Shown here: positions 24,431 through 33,719 of the stretch, one piece after another
How positions within the stretch are numbered: the first letter of the stretch is position 1
Layout: every line of letters starts with the position of its first letter
From: Candidatus Omnitrophota bacterium
GTDB lineage: Bacteria > Omnitrophota > Gorgyraeia > Gygaellales > Profunditerraquicolaceae
Length of the DNA stretch: 64,000 bases
Reading direction: 5' to 3'
Assembly (NCBI GenBank): GCA_022710715.1
Contig: JAKLGJ010000003.1
Coordinates: forward strand, 422,558-486,557
Notes under the pieces: model-generated
What the model saw: the letters and a program-made list of their open reading frames with translations, nothing else
What the model was told of the DNA's origin: nothing
The model's database searches: none
Made by a program: the position numbers and the translations under genes

Positions 24431-26179
24431 TTACTGTATTTTAAGACCCCGAACCGTGCAGACTTTGACCGGGTCGACAAATCCTTTCAAGGGTATCTGG
24501 CGGGTATCGGCGATTTCGACCTTCTCCTTTACCATTTGATAGGTAGCGTCGGAAATCAGGACTTTCCCGGGTTCGCAGTTAGCTTCCAACCTCTGGGCGA
24601 GATTCACGTTCCTGCCGATCACCGTGTAATCGAGGTGTTCGGCCGAACCGATGTTTCCCACGTCCACCGCACCCGTATGCACGCCGATCCTGATCTGAAA
24701 ATCGAATCCCAGTCTTTTTTGCAGATCGGGGATCCTCTGCTGCATTTCTATCGCCGCCCGGACAGCATCATAGGCGTGGGTATCCGCATCCGTGAAATCT
24801 CCGAAAAAAGCCAGTATCCCGTCACCGAGCAACTTATCGATTATGCCGTTGCGCTCGATGATAATTTTATTCATTTCGGCAAAGAACGCCTTCAGGAAGT
24901 TCAGCACTTCTTCCGGCCCGTGGGTATCCGAAAAAACAGTAAAACTTTTTATATCGGCAAAAAGCATGGTCAGCGTCTTCCTCTTGCCGCCCACCGACAG
25001 ATCGATTTTTTTCGAGAGGATATCCTGTAAGACATGCGGTGAAATATAACTTTTGAAGGCAGCGGTGATCTTTCTTTTCTCGCGCTGGAAAACGATGAAA
25101 TTATAAAGGAATGAAAACAGGTAGGATACGCTGCAGACCGTAACCAGATATAACAACGGCAGGACGATATCCTTCTTCAGGAACAGATAATAAAAAGAAA
25201 AACCGCACAGCCCGATGCACGCTGATACTACAGCGGCTCCTGCTCTATTGGAACGTAACGTAAGACCGCAGATAACCGCACTTAAACAGGCCGCGATCAG
25301 GAAAACAAAGAACGGAGGTAATCCATACAGGAAGTTCCTCCCCAGGATCATATCGATTATTTCTTTCCATAACTCGATCCCGGCCATTGGCAGCGTCTCG
25401 AATATCCTGCCTGCCGGCACCGGGGTATTCACAAAATCCTTGGAAGCCAGATCAGTCCTTCCCAGAAGCACGATCTTTCCCTTAAAGAAGAACCCGGGGT
25501 CGAAAAAAGGCTCTAAAACGTCGCTTGCGGAAAATGCGTCTACTTTCGCGCACTTGTAGTTAATCAGGGCGCGCTGATCACGCACGGGGATGTTGAAATC
25601 CTTTACGGGACCGTCGAGATATTCAAGGCACACCGCCAGAGCAAAAGACGGTATTGAGCCGTACAGGACTTTAAACTCCCGGGTTATCTTATCCGCGGGA
25701 TCGGATTCGATATTCGCCGCTGCGGTCAGGGTGCGGCCGTTCAGAAAGATATCCAGCGGTTTAAAGAGCGTCTCTTGCGTGCGCCCGGCGGTTTGTTCTC
25801 TGACCACTACCGGCAGGACACATGGCGGAGCGACCGCGAGAACTTCGGCCAGTCTGCCGTCTTCCAGGTCGGCGTCCTTACCCCTGGCCGGCAAATCCAG
25901 CAATAAATCCACGCCGATGACTTTGGGAGCGCCCTGTTTGATCTTCTCGATCAACCCGGCAAGAACCGAGCGCTTCCACGGCCAGGCCCCTGTTTTTTGC
26001 AGACTTGCCTCATCTATAGCCACGATCACGACAGTCTTAGACGTATCCTGCAGCGGCCCCCGGAAATAGAAAAGCGAGTCATAGAATTTATTATCGAGAA
26101 CGGAAAGAAAAGGTAACTGCAGTAACACGGAGGCAAAAAGAAGACCGGCAAAGGAAATGAGGAGGATTTTTCGGATCAT
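24431..26179 (-). CDS. CHASE2 sensor with class III adenylate/guanylate cyclase
   Basis: The 582-residue protein has an N-terminal membrane helix, an extracytoplasmic CHASE2 domain (about 30-270), three membrane helices (about 285-365) and a class III cyclase domain (about 395-570). Metal-binding aspartates are visible in LFADIKSFT and GDGILAFFGDF, and the NxxxR substrate residues in DYTVIGRNVNLAQRLE, so the cyclase looks active. It should turn an envelope signal into a cyclic nucleotide. It is four bases... after the FecR-like gene in the caspase operon. Confidence 0.93.
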   Translation of the reverse strand: MIRKILLISFAGLLFASVLLQLPFLSVLDNKFYDSLFYFRGPLQDTSKTVVIVAIDEASLQKTGAWPWKRSVLAGLIEKIKQGAPKVIGVDLLLDLPARGKDADLEDGRLAEVLAVAPPCVLPVVVREQTAGRTQETLFKPLDIFLNGRTLTAAANIESDPADKITREFKVLYGSIPSFALAVCLEYLDGPVKDFNIPVRDQRALINYKCAKVDAFSASDVLEPFFDPGFFFKGKIVLLGRTDLASKDFVNTPVPAGRIFETLPMAGIELWKEIIDMILGRNFLYGLPPFFVFLIAACLSAVICGLTLRSNRAGAAVVSACIGLCGFSFYYLFLKKDIVLPLLYLVTVCSVSYLFSFLYNFIVFQREKRKITAAFKSYISPHVLQDILSKKIDLSVGGKRKTLTMLFADIKSFTVFSDTHGPEEVLNFLKAFFAEMNKIIIERNGIIDKLLGDGILAFFGDFTDADTHAYDAVRAAIEMQQRIPDLQKRLGFDFQIRIGVHTGAVDVGNIGSAEHLDYTVIGRNVNLAQRLEANCEPGKVLISDATYQMVKEKVEIADTRQIPLKGFVDPVKVCTVRGLKIQ

Positions 26180-26182
26180 TCT

Positions 26183-27064
26183 TCAGGGGATGAATAATTC
26201 GATCATGATCACCGGTTGAGAAGCAGCGCCTCTGCGAACCAGTTGTTTGATCAGGGCGATGGCGCGCTTTCTACCTTGATGATCCACGTTTGCGGATTCA
26301 AATGACCGGTACACGGGATCGCCGAACGGCCCGTAACCCGCGGCTGCCGCAGTACCGCCGCCCCCGGCAATATACAAAGGAAAAGAAACCGCCACAACAT
26401 TGCCGGCAACCTGCGCAAGCTCGAATTTCAGCTCTACCCGGTACTCGGTCTGGACTTCGAGTTTCTGCGGCTGATAAACGCAGGCAGAACCATACTGCAG
26501 GCCGTCGAATTTCCGGGAATCCACCACCGCGCCGTTCTTTAAGATCTGCGCGGTTGCGCCGCCCAGGCCGATCTCCTCACCCGCGCCGCGCAGCAGAATA
26601 AACTCGATCACCGGCAGACTGTCGAGGATGACCGTTTCCCGGGGATAGAAAAATCCCGGAGACCGGGGCACCGCCGGGGGAAATACGTCGGACGCTTCCT
26701 CGGACATCCTTCCCCGGGTGGCGCCGAATAAAGGAACGCTCTGGCCGTACGCTTCCGTTTTGGGGAGCAGATCCGCGACCTTGTAAGACGACTGCGTATC
26801 CTTGCCCGGGATCTCTTTTCTGCCTCCGCTCTTGAAGTAGAGCGAGATCGAAGCGTTCTTCTCCAGGGTCAAAGCGTCATCGCTGCCCAGCAGACTTCCT
26901 TTCCTGACTTCCCTGCTCTTGCCGTCGGCAGCGCTTTTGAGCGTAGCTTTGCCCTGAACATCGAACACCTGCGCTACCGGCTCGGTCATACCGCACAAAC
27001 CGGAAAACGCCGTTAAAAAAAACAGGCAGATAAGCACAACGCCGGTAAGGATGCTGCGCGTCAA
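26183..27064 (-). CDS. Secreted FecR/DUF928-like protein
   Basis: After a signal peptide (about residues 1-25) the N-terminal third (QVFDVQGKATLKSAADGKSREV) resembles a FecR-type beta domain. The rest recalls DUF928: a GATRG motif near residue 114, a proline-rich run, IEFILLRG and a beta-rich end (LEVQTEYRVELKF). DUF928 proteins often sit beside CHASE2 proteins, as here. It probably works in the periplasm with the caspase lipoprotein and CHASE2 receptor. The family assignment is tentative. Confidence 0.65.
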   Translation of the reverse strand: MTRSILTGVVLICLFFLTAFSGLCGMTEPVAQVFDVQGKATLKSAADGKSREVRKGSLLGSDDALTLEKNASISLYFKSGGRKEIPGKDTQSSYKVADLLPKTEAYGQSVPLFGATRGRMSEEASDVFPPAVPRSPGFFYPRETVILDSLPVIEFILLRGAGEEIGLGGATAQILKNGAVVDSRKFDGLQYGSACVYQPQKLEVQTEYRVELKFELAQVAGNVVAVSFPLYIAGGGGTAAAAGYGPFGDPVYRSFESANVDHQGRKRAIALIKQLVRRGAASQPVIMIELFIP

Positions 27065-27079
27065 ACTGTCACCTCAAGA

Positions 27080-28510
27080 TTATTTTTTGGAAGGAACCGT
27101 GAATACCACTTCCCCTTCTCCGTCAAGGCGGCCGTACTGCGGTGTCTGCAGATTGCCGGAGGCGCGCGAAACCTGGGGCATGAGGTAAGCGCCGAGCTCC
27201 GAAGCGGTAACCACTTTGTCGTTATCCCGGTCCGCTTCCCCGTCAAGGCCCCGTAAAAAATAGTGCGTAAAAAGACCGTGTCCCTGTGATTCGACTACCT
27301 GCTCCTTTTTTCCGCCCGCGGTGATCATCTGCACCGAACGCAGCGCGGTGATCTTCTGGAGATAGCCGTTAATCGACGGCTCAACGCCGAAGGCCCGGGT
27401 AAATCCCTGGCCCGAGTAACAGGCGTCCATCACGTAGAGAATGTGTTTAGCCGGGATCCGGCCGGAAATCTCGCGCATCTGCTGCATGGAGATGGCGGTG
27501 GTGAAATAGTTGGTGATGTCGCCGTCGACCGGAATGACGTAACCCTGCTCCCTCCCATCGGGAAGGGATTCGGTCTGGCCGTGGCCGGCAAAAAAGATCA
27601 ATACCCGATCCTGCGATCCCACGCTTTTGGGCAGTTCAGACCCCAGCACGGTCAGGATACGTTCCCGGGTTGCTTCTTTATCCAGGATTTCGATAACCTT
27701 TTCGAAACCGATTTCTCTTAGCTTCTGCGCGACGGCCTGCGCGTCTCTGACCGCATACTCAAGCGGCGGCCAGACATTGTATCTGTTGATCCCGATCACG
27801 ATGGCCCAGCTTTTGTTGTAGAAACTCCCGGCCTGAAGATCCACCACCTGCACGGAGGGCCCTTCTATTACGTTGCTGGGTGCCGGTAGGCTGCGATGTT
27901 CGGCAAAAGCCGCGATCAGGGAAGATTTGTCCAAGCTGCCGGTGAACTGCTCGAAGGCTGCGGCCAGGGCCTGATCGAAACCGTAGGTAAAAGAAACATA
28001 CGTCGGAGAGGTGACGCCCCTGCCTTTGACCACGTCTATGATCCGCTCCTGCCGGTTCATGAATGTTGCGGCCATATCGATAGTCGTGTCTTCCCCGGGT
28101 TTTTGTATGACCTTGCAGCGATAATCGAACGCCAGAAGCAGGTCTACCTCGGACTTGGCCGCATCTTCAAGACTGTTGTACTGCGTAACGCGTTTGAAAC
28201 GCGCCTGCAGGATCTTGTTCAGTCCTTCCTTGACCTTCTCCGGATCGACTCTTTCGAGGAACGGGACCAGCGGCCGGTGTCCGTGGCTCATATGCTGCTG
28301 CATGTATTTGAACGCCTGCTGCGTGTTCTCGGTATACACCAGGCCGAGATGGAGAGCACCTAAAGGCCCGCCCTGCCCGTACACCTCGCCCGGCACTGCG
28401 GCGCGCTCGACATATTCCGGCGTTCCCAGGCATCCGCATAAGAACAGGCAGGCAACGACGATGGACACAAACAATAAAGGAGACGTTCCAGTTTTTGTTT
28501 TCAAAAACAT
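27080..28510 (-). CDS. Caspase-family (peptidase C14) lipoprotein with an EF-hand loop
   Basis: The 476-residue protein has a lipoprotein signal (LCGC, Cys27), a middle region of about 200 residues, and a caspase-fold domain from about 230 to 440. The catalytic dyad is His310 in FFAGHGQ and Cys364 in MDACYSG. Near the end DRDNDKVVTASE fits a canonical 12-residue calcium-binding EF-hand loop, so activation by calcium is possible. It is the first gene of the operon with the FecR-like, cyclase and MipA genes. ATG 28510 has AAAGGAGG seven bases upstream. Confidence 0.9.
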   Translation of the reverse strand: MFLKTKTGTSPLLFVSIVVACLFLCGCLGTPEYVERAAVPGEVYGQGGPLGALHLGLVYTENTQQAFKYMQQHMSHGHRPLVPFLERVDPEKVKEGLNKILQARFKRVTQYNSLEDAAKSEVDLLLAFDYRCKVIQKPGEDTTIDMAATFMNRQERIIDVVKGRGVTSPTYVSFTYGFDQALAAAFEQFTGSLDKSSLIAAFAEHRSLPAPSNVIEGPSVQVVDLQAGSFYNKSWAIVIGINRYNVWPPLEYAVRDAQAVAQKLREIGFEKVIEILDKEATRERILTVLGSELPKSVGSQDRVLIFFAGHGQTESLPDGREQGYVIPVDGDITNYFTTAISMQQMREISGRIPAKHILYVMDACYSGQGFTRAFGVEPSINGYLQKITALRSVQMITAGGKKEQVVESQGHGLFTHYFLRGLDGEADRDNDKVVTASELGAYLMPQVSRASGNLQTPQYGRLDGEGEVVFTVPSKK

Positions 28511-28578
28511 AACAACGCCTCCTTTCAGCCTTGCAACCGAACTAAAGTTTCTTCAAGAAAAGATCCTGCCTCCTCTTT

Positions 28579-28606
28579 ATTATAGCCGATGCAATCGTAT
28601 AATCAA
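28579..28606 (-). promoter_or_regulatory. Promoter for the caspase-CHASE2 operon
   Basis: TTGATT (28601-28606) and a perfect TATAAT (28579-28584) are 16 bases apart on the minus strand, about 60 bases before the ATG of the caspase gene. Confidence 0.7.
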
Positions 28607-28653
28607 CGAAAATCCACGGACTGTTAAGGTCGCAGTATTTGAACCCTGTTTTA

Positions 28654-28971
28654 CTAAAACAACTTTTTTATTGCAATAAACAGCAAGACAAGGATTAAAG
28701 AATAGACACAGGCGCGGACTTTCTTTGTGCTGATCGGCAGGTTTACCGGATATCCCGGCCGTACCTTCTTTATTTCAGCAGGATGGATATCCGGATCTCC
28801 CCCATGTTCAGAGCAAGCCCGATGAAACGTACCGGTAACTTCTACACTATCCTTTTTTTGACGATAATCCCCGGCATAGCAAATCTCACCGATCATTGTC
28901 TTGGGCGACCAGACACTTATCGCGATAATTCCGTCATTCACGTGCAGCCAGGCATGATCTTTGCGGATCAT
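28654..28971 (-). CDS. Small tail-anchored membrane protein, unknown function
   Basis: The 105-residue protein starts at ATG 28971, with AGGAG five bases upstream. The first 80 residues are polar with scattered cysteines (CYAGDY, RACSEHGG) and beta-type sequence; the end is a membrane helix (ACVYSLILVLLFIAI) followed by KKLF. No family is recognised. Confidence 0.55.
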   Translation of the reverse strand: MIRKDHAWLHVNDGIIAISVWSPKTMIGEICYAGDYRQKKDSVEVTGTFHRACSEHGGDPDIHPAEIKKVRPGYPVNLPISTKKVRACVYSLILVLLFIAIKKLF

Positions 28972-29314
28972 GATATCTCCTATACCCTCCAAGAATACCG
29001 GTTTATTAAGCCAGCTAGCCCGCTGTAAACACTGTGATAGATCGATGAGCTACACTTATTCTCTCAAAAGGGGTAATAGGAATTGCGCGGATTGGGCCAA
29101 TTGGAGCGAGAAATAGACGAGATTATATACAGAAAAAGCCGCAGCAGAAAACTCAGAGTTACAGCAAATTAAATAATGCCCCAACTCCTAGGGACATCGA
29201 CAGATAAAAAAGGCTACGATCATGGCTAATGATCATAGTCTTAAACCTATAACCTAGATGGTTATGAGGAGAATATTTGGGGTCGCTGGCTGTAACAAGT
29301 TAAAACCTGTTTAA
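28972..29314. other. Intergenic stretch without a gene
   Basis: About 340 bases hold no convincing reading frame on either strand. The left part is AT-rich with no recognised motif; the right end carries the hairpin element described at 29205-29290. Confidence 0.6.
29205..29290 (-). terminator. Terminator/repeat element after the methyltransferase gene
   Basis: Minus strand: GCGACCCCAAATATTCTCC, an imperfect AACC/GGTT hairpin, then GACTATGATCAT, TAGCC and ATGATCGTAGCC followed by TTTTTT. The final hairpin (29212-29240) with its T-run is a Rho-independent terminator for the DUF134 operon. The whole unit is related to the element at 42415-42520. Confidence 0.7.
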
Positions 29315-29950
29315 TTACTTCTTCCTCCCAATCATGAGAAACACCGGGAATTTACCCGACGGCTTCTCAACTTCCGCAGCTCTGCGGAAGCGGATATTCG
29401 CGAAATCCGCCTCCGCGAAGATTCCACTCAGGTGTTTGCGATCGAATCCATGATGAAAAACTCCCGCATGATCTTCATGAAACCTACCCTGTTCCTGCTC
29501 AAGATCCGCAATACAAATAAAACCACCCTTGCGCAGCGCCTTATAGAACTGCCTGGCCACACCCGAAATATCCTCAATATGATGCAACGCCATGGCGCTG
29601 ACAATACGATCATAACTTCCCGTCAATTCCCCTCCCTTGGACACATCCACGAGTCGGGTTGTCACGCCGTTGATCCCGGCCTGGGCGACTTTGGACTTCA
29701 AAACATCAAGCATCCCCTGCGAATTATCCACGCAGGTCAAAGACCGTGCCTGCGGCCGCAGCAACATTCCCACCAAACCAGTGCCGCAACCAAAATCCAG
29801 GATATCCATTCCCGGCTCAAGAGTGACCACGCTTTTAATCGACTCAGCGATATCCCGCGCCAGCTTCACCCGGCGCGGCTCCACGTCCCAATGAGCCGCA
29901 TCGTGGTCAAAATTTCTTTCTTGCATGGACTCGTTCCCGCTCAATGACAC
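29315..29950 (-). CDS. Class I SAM-dependent methyltransferase
   Basis: The 211-residue protein has the Rossmann motif I ILDFGCGTGLVG (about 50-61), motif II acidic CVDNS and the AMALHHIEDI post-motif used by UbiE-type methyltransferases. The substrate is unknown. The GTG start 29950 overlaps the preceding gene by ten bases; ATG 29926 is an alternative start. It is third in an operon with DUF134 and a NifX-like protein, a grouping seen in anaerobes and suggestive of metal or metalloid handling. Confidence 0.85.
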   Translation of the reverse strand: MSLSGNESMQERNFDHDAAHWDVEPRRVKLARDIAESIKSVVTLEPGMDILDFGCGTGLVGMLLRPQARSLTCVDNSQGMLDVLKSKVAQAGINGVTTRLVDVSKGGELTGSYDRIVSAMALHHIEDISGVARQFYKALRKGGFICIADLEQEQGRFHEDHAGVFHHGFDRKHLSGIFAEADFANIRFRRAAEVEKPSGKFPVFLMIGRKK

Positions 29951-30306
29951 CCGTGATGCGCACAGGCATTGTGTACGGTTAATTCCTCGAGACCGCCTTT
30001 GGTAAACTGACCGGCAATGTCCGCAACTGTTCCCGGGATAGCACGATAAACCTTGACCCCGCCTTCATTGAGCATTTGAACAGCACGGGCGCCCATTCCG
30101 CCGGTAACCACCGCATCGATCTTCTTCCCGGTCAAAGCTGCCAGAGGCTGGCACATTCCATGAGCGTGATGCTGATTAGCATTATCGATAACCTCAACAG
30201 TATTGTCCTGCGTATTATAGATGGTGAAATACGGTGCACTGCCGAAATGCCCAAAAACTCGTGCGCTCGCGCCTTCATTTGTTTCAGTTGGAACACATAT
30301 CTTCAT
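29941..30306 (-). CDS. NifX/NafY-like iron-molybdenum cofactor binding protein
   Basis: This 121-residue protein matches the dinitrogenase FeMo-cofactor biosynthesis family (COG1433 type): ICVPTETNEG at the start, VFGHFGSAPYF, HGMCQPLAAL and VVTGGMGARAV. A His/Cys-rich C terminus (NACAHHGCH) can bind metal. No nitrogenase gene is near, so it may bind an Fe-S or Mo-Fe-S cluster for another purpose. It follows the DUF134 gene by 24 bases. Confidence 0.92.
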   Translation of the reverse strand: MKICVPTETNEGASARVFGHFGSAPYFTIYNTQDNTVEVIDNANQHHAHGMCQPLAALTGKKIDAVVTGGMGARAVQMLNEGGVKVYRAIPGTVADIAGQFTKGGLEELTVHNACAHHGCH

Positions 30307-30330
30307 TTTACTACTCCTCTCTTGACTATA

Positions 30331-30627
30331 TTAAACTACCTTTTTTACAGTCCCGCCTTCTATCTTTAATGCCTTAGCATTTAAAAGAACATCTGCTATC
30401 TTTTTGTGCGCCCTCTCTATAATGTTACCGAAAGTCTGGCGTGAAATATCCATTTTCTTTGCCGCATCTTCCTGATATAATCCTTCCCAATCCGCAAGCC
30501 TGACCGCCTCCAGTTCATCCAGGGTAAGATTCACCTCTTCCAGCATATCCAAAGGAATACCACGGGGCTTAAAATAATTCGTATCGGGGCTGCATCGTAT
30601 TCTTCTGCATCTACACGGCCTGGACAT
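30331..30627 (-). CDS. DUF134 HTH regulator
   Basis: The 98-residue protein has a Cys-rich start (MSRPCRCRRIRCSPD) and a sigma-70 region 4-like helix-turn-helix (LTLDELEAVRLADWEGLYQE and DISRQTFGNIIERA), the DUF134 layout. It commonly precedes a NifX-like gene, as here, and is likely a metal- or redox-sensing regulator of its own operon. AAAGGAC precedes the start. Confidence 0.92.
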   Translation of the reverse strand: MSRPCRCRRIRCSPDTNYFKPRGIPLDMLEEVNLTLDELEAVRLADWEGLYQEDAAKKMDISRQTFGNIIERAHKKIADVLLNAKALKIEGGTVKKVV

Positions 30628-30851
30628 CTACGGTCCTTTTAGTTATTGGCATATGCTAATAATATACCTAAAAAGATCCCCTTTGTCAATACTTAATCAA
30701 CAAAGGGGACGAAAAATTGGGGGCGCCGGATTAAGCAGGTTAGAAACGTTCTTCTTGCGGATCCAGCGCCCTTTAATCCGTTATTTTATCAAACAACCAA
30801 ATAAAAAAACAGCTTTTTTACGCCGCGGCCGTTGATTAGTTAACACTTCCC

Positions 30852-32129
30852 CTAAATCTTAGGCTTGGACTTCTCGATTTCTTTTCCAAGCTCAATATCA
30901 ATCAATTTTGATTTCTTAAACGCCAGAATTTGTGAAGGATAAACGCTTCTGTGGCCAGTCATAAGAAAACTGAGCACGCACACTAAAGCCGCATAGGGCG
31001 CTATCTGGGGCCCGAAAAGCTCGATCGCCATAATACTTGCGGCAATGGGTGTATTGGCCGCCCCCGCCAGAAGCCCCACAAACCCTAAAGCGGAAAACAA
31101 CATAATATCTAACCGCATCAGTTGGGCGAAGATATTTCCGGCGGTTGAACCGACAAAGAATATCGGGGTCACTATGCCGCCGCTTCCGCCGAAATTGAGG
31201 GTCATACTGGTCGTAAAAGATTTGAGCATAAACGCATACCAAGGAAGCGGTTGTCCGTTTAAAGAAGATTCTATTGTGTAGAGCCCCAATCCCAAATAAT
31301 CAGTAGAAAATAATAGAGCGATCACAATCAAAACTACCCCGCCTATTAAGCCTTTTAGCGGCTTCCAGATTTTAATCCTCTCCGAAACCTTCTTACCGAT
31401 GTTCAGCATTTCAATCAAAAAGAAAGAACATAAACCAAAGAATACCCCGGCAAGAAGAATTTGATAGAAAAACACCGCTGAAAAATTAAGCGGAGTCGCA
31501 AGCGTGTGGTGAAAGTAGCGGATACCGAGCGCTGAGGAAACGTTATAACTGATCACACCGGCAATAAAAGAAGGCAACATGACATCGTAAAGAATAGTGC
31601 CCACAAACAGCACCTCTACCCCGAACAGAGCCCCCGCAATCGGTGTCCCGAATACAGAGGCAAAGCCTGCACTGATACCGCAGATAACCAGCTTTTTACG
31701 ATCATGAGCGTCAAAACGAAATAACCTTGCAAATGCTGACGCAATTCCGGCTCCGATCTGAGCGCAGGGTCCCTCCTTACCGGCAGAACCACCTAAAGCG
31801 ATTGTGATAATGGTCGAAACGAGCTTTACCGGCACAACAGCGACCTTAATAATCCCGTTATCCTTGTGAATCGCTTCGATAACCTTCTCCGTGCCGTGGC
31901 CTTCGGCGTCAGGCGCAAGAAACTTAATAATGAGTGCACTAAGAAATAAGGCGAGGGGCAGAAGGAAGAAATAATACTTATGCAGGCTGGCCGCATTCGA
32001 CGACCAGCTTAAAGCCTTGAGAAATATTGCGGTAGATACTCCGACCATACATCCTACAATTACCGATAGGAATACCCACTTCGCCACACTGTAAAAGATA
32101 ACGCTTTGCTCTTTGATTCGTCTTTTCAT
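30852..32129 (-). CDS. ClC family chloride transporter
   Basis: The 425-residue membrane protein has the ClC motif GKEGP with the gating Glu (about residue 116) and a GGIVTP segment at the third selectivity site. The first anion-site motif, usually GSGIP, is GHGTE here, as in a subgroup of prokaryotic ClC proteins, so its anion preference may differ. No CBS domains are attached. With the gating Glu kept, an H+/anion antiporter is more likely than a channel. Confidence 0.9.
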   Translation of the reverse strand: MKRRIKEQSVIFYSVAKWVFLSVIVGCMVGVSTAIFLKALSWSSNAASLHKYYFFLLPLALFLSALIIKFLAPDAEGHGTEKVIEAIHKDNGIIKVAVVPVKLVSTIITIALGGSAGKEGPCAQIGAGIASAFARLFRFDAHDRKKLVICGISAGFASVFGTPIAGALFGVEVLFVGTILYDVMLPSFIAGVISYNVSSALGIRYFHHTLATPLNFSAVFFYQILLAGVFFGLCSFFLIEMLNIGKKVSERIKIWKPLKGLIGGVVLIVIALLFSTDYLGLGLYTIESSLNGQPLPWYAFMLKSFTTSMTLNFGGSGGIVTPIFFVGSTAGNIFAQLMRLDIMLFSALGFVGLLAGAANTPIAASIMAIELFGPQIAPYAALVCVLSFLMTGHRSVYPSQILAFKKSKLIDIELGKEIEKSKPKI

Positions 32130-32150
32130 TTATGGGTAATCCGGGTTATT

Positions 32151-33203
32151 TTAGGCTTTCCGCACATACAGCGTCTGCGTAGGGTAAGCAAACTCTATTT
32201 TACGTTTATCAAATTCTTCCTTAATCGCAAAATTGATCTCCTGCTGAATATCCATATACTTGTTATAATCAGGGCTTAAAACAAAATACACAACCTCAAA
32301 GATAAGGCTAAAGTCCCCATAACTAAAAAAGTGCGCACGGTCAAAAGCCGTGTCCCTGGTTTCCTTAATCACTTTTTCAATAATCTGCGGGATTTCCTTT
32401 AGCTGGCTAAGCGAAGTCTGATACGTCACGCCTAAACTGAATACAACACGCCTTTTCTCCATACGTTTATAATTACGCACACGTGAATCCGTAAGATCCG
32501 TATTGGAAAATATCACCTGCTCACCTCCCAAACTGCGCAGGCGGGTCGTTTTAATCCCAATATACTCAACCGTACCCATGAAATCGCCGATAATGATAAA
32601 ATCTCCCAACTTAAAGGGCCGGTCAAAAACTATTGAAAAATAGCTGAAGAAATCCTTGAGCAATGCCTGCGCGGCTATCGCAACAGCGATACCGCCGATT
32701 CCCAAACCGGCAATCATCGTGGTAACCTTGAAACCGATATTGTCTAAGAAGATTACTAACGCAAGCGCCCATACCAAAAATTTGGCCACATTTGACATTC
32801 CATCGAGACTACGCACTAACGCAGGATCTTCTTGCTTTTTAGTTAGATACGTATTCAAACTGTAACCTAACAATAAAATGATTATGCGTGCGGCAAAAAA
32901 AGTGATTACGGCCAACTCTATGACGTTAATCACCCCATCCATCCCAGAAGGTAGCTTTAATATTTTCAGGCCCAGATAAAAACAAGTAAGGTATAAAACC
33001 GGCAAAACGATCCGCTCCAGAATCGTTACCACCAAATCATCGATTGTCGTGGTTGTTTTTTCAGCAAATTTCTTAAGGCGTTTGATAATCATGCGGACAA
33101 CTACTTTGACAAACACTAAACTGACTAATAACGTAGCTAAAGCGATTAGATAATCTAAAATACGATTACCCAAAAAAACTTGCTCTAAAATTGTTAAATT
33201 CAT
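32151..33203 (-). CDS. MscS-type mechanosensitive channel
   Basis: The 350-residue protein has four to five membrane helices, the pore helix rich in Gly/Ala (TTMIAGLGIGGIAVAIAAQ, about 165-185), the following DFFSYFSIVFDRPFKLGD block and an alpha/beta C-terminal domain, all typical of MscS. It releases solutes on membrane tension. It is 21 bases upstream of the ClC gene and probably co-transcribed, consistent with an osmotic or ion-balance unit. Confidence 0.93.
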   Translation of the reverse strand: MNLTILEQVFLGNRILDYLIALATLLVSLVFVKVVVRMIIKRLKKFAEKTTTTIDDLVVTILERIVLPVLYLTCFYLGLKILKLPSGMDGVINVIELAVITFFAARIIILLLGYSLNTYLTKKQEDPALVRSLDGMSNVAKFLVWALALVIFLDNIGFKVTTMIAGLGIGGIAVAIAAQALLKDFFSYFSIVFDRPFKLGDFIIIGDFMGTVEYIGIKTTRLRSLGGEQVIFSNTDLTDSRVRNYKRMEKRRVVFSLGVTYQTSLSQLKEIPQIIEKVIKETRDTAFDRAHFFSYGDFSLIFEVVYFVLSPDYNKYMDIQQEINFAIKEEFDKRKIEFAYPTQTLYVRKA

Positions 33204-33256
33204 GTCGCCCCCCTATATACGCTCTTTAAAGGTTAAAAAAGCTATTCGAGAAATTC

Positions 33257-33552
33257 TGACCTGCCCCCACAAGTTGTACCAGTTATTAAGAGAGAGTAAC
33301 CACGTTTTCTAGCTTGATAGCCTCTGGAGCAGGAGCCCGGTAATTCAATGAACTATGCGGCCTGACTGTATTATATTCTGCCTTCCAGCGATCTACAAGC
33401 ACTTTTGCTTCAAGCAATGTGTCAAAGATTTCCCGATTCAACAATTCATCCCGTAATTTACCGTTAAATGACTCTATGTATCCGTTCTCCCAGGGACTTC
33501 CTGGTTCAATGTAAAGCGTTTGAACACAGCTGGCCTTAAGGCAGCGCCGTAT
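33257..33552 (-). pseudogene. IS3-family transposase remnant with one IS end
   Basis: The minus strand encodes the last 85 or so residues of an IS3-type DDE transposase ([20 protein letters not shown], containing the catalytic Glu, then [15 protein letters not shown]), ending at 33286. The upstream part is missing. The terminal repeat TGACCTGCCCCCACAAGT starts at 33257. No matching second end was found, so the copy is dead. Confidence 0.88.
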
Positions 33553-33655
33553 CTACCGTATTGACAAGCCAGTTCAGTTATTCTTAAAGTTAACTTTACG
33601 CTGCTATCATGGACAACTAACTTGTACCGTTGTGTTGATCAATGATACTAATAAT

Positions 33656-33712
33656 AAAAAAGGCAAGCTAGAACTGCTGAATCAAGCTTGCCTTCTTAAA
33701 ATTTGGGGTGGT
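33656..33712 (-). terminator. Terminator/repeat element (short form)
   Basis: Minus strand: CACCCCAAATTTTAAGA, then GGCAAGCT and AGCTTGCC as an 8-bp stem followed by TTTTTTATT. It shares the CACCCCA/GACCCCA start and the GCCTTTTTTAT end with the elements at 29.2 and 42.4 kb. Confidence 0.6.
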
Positions 33713-33719
33713 TTTTGGG

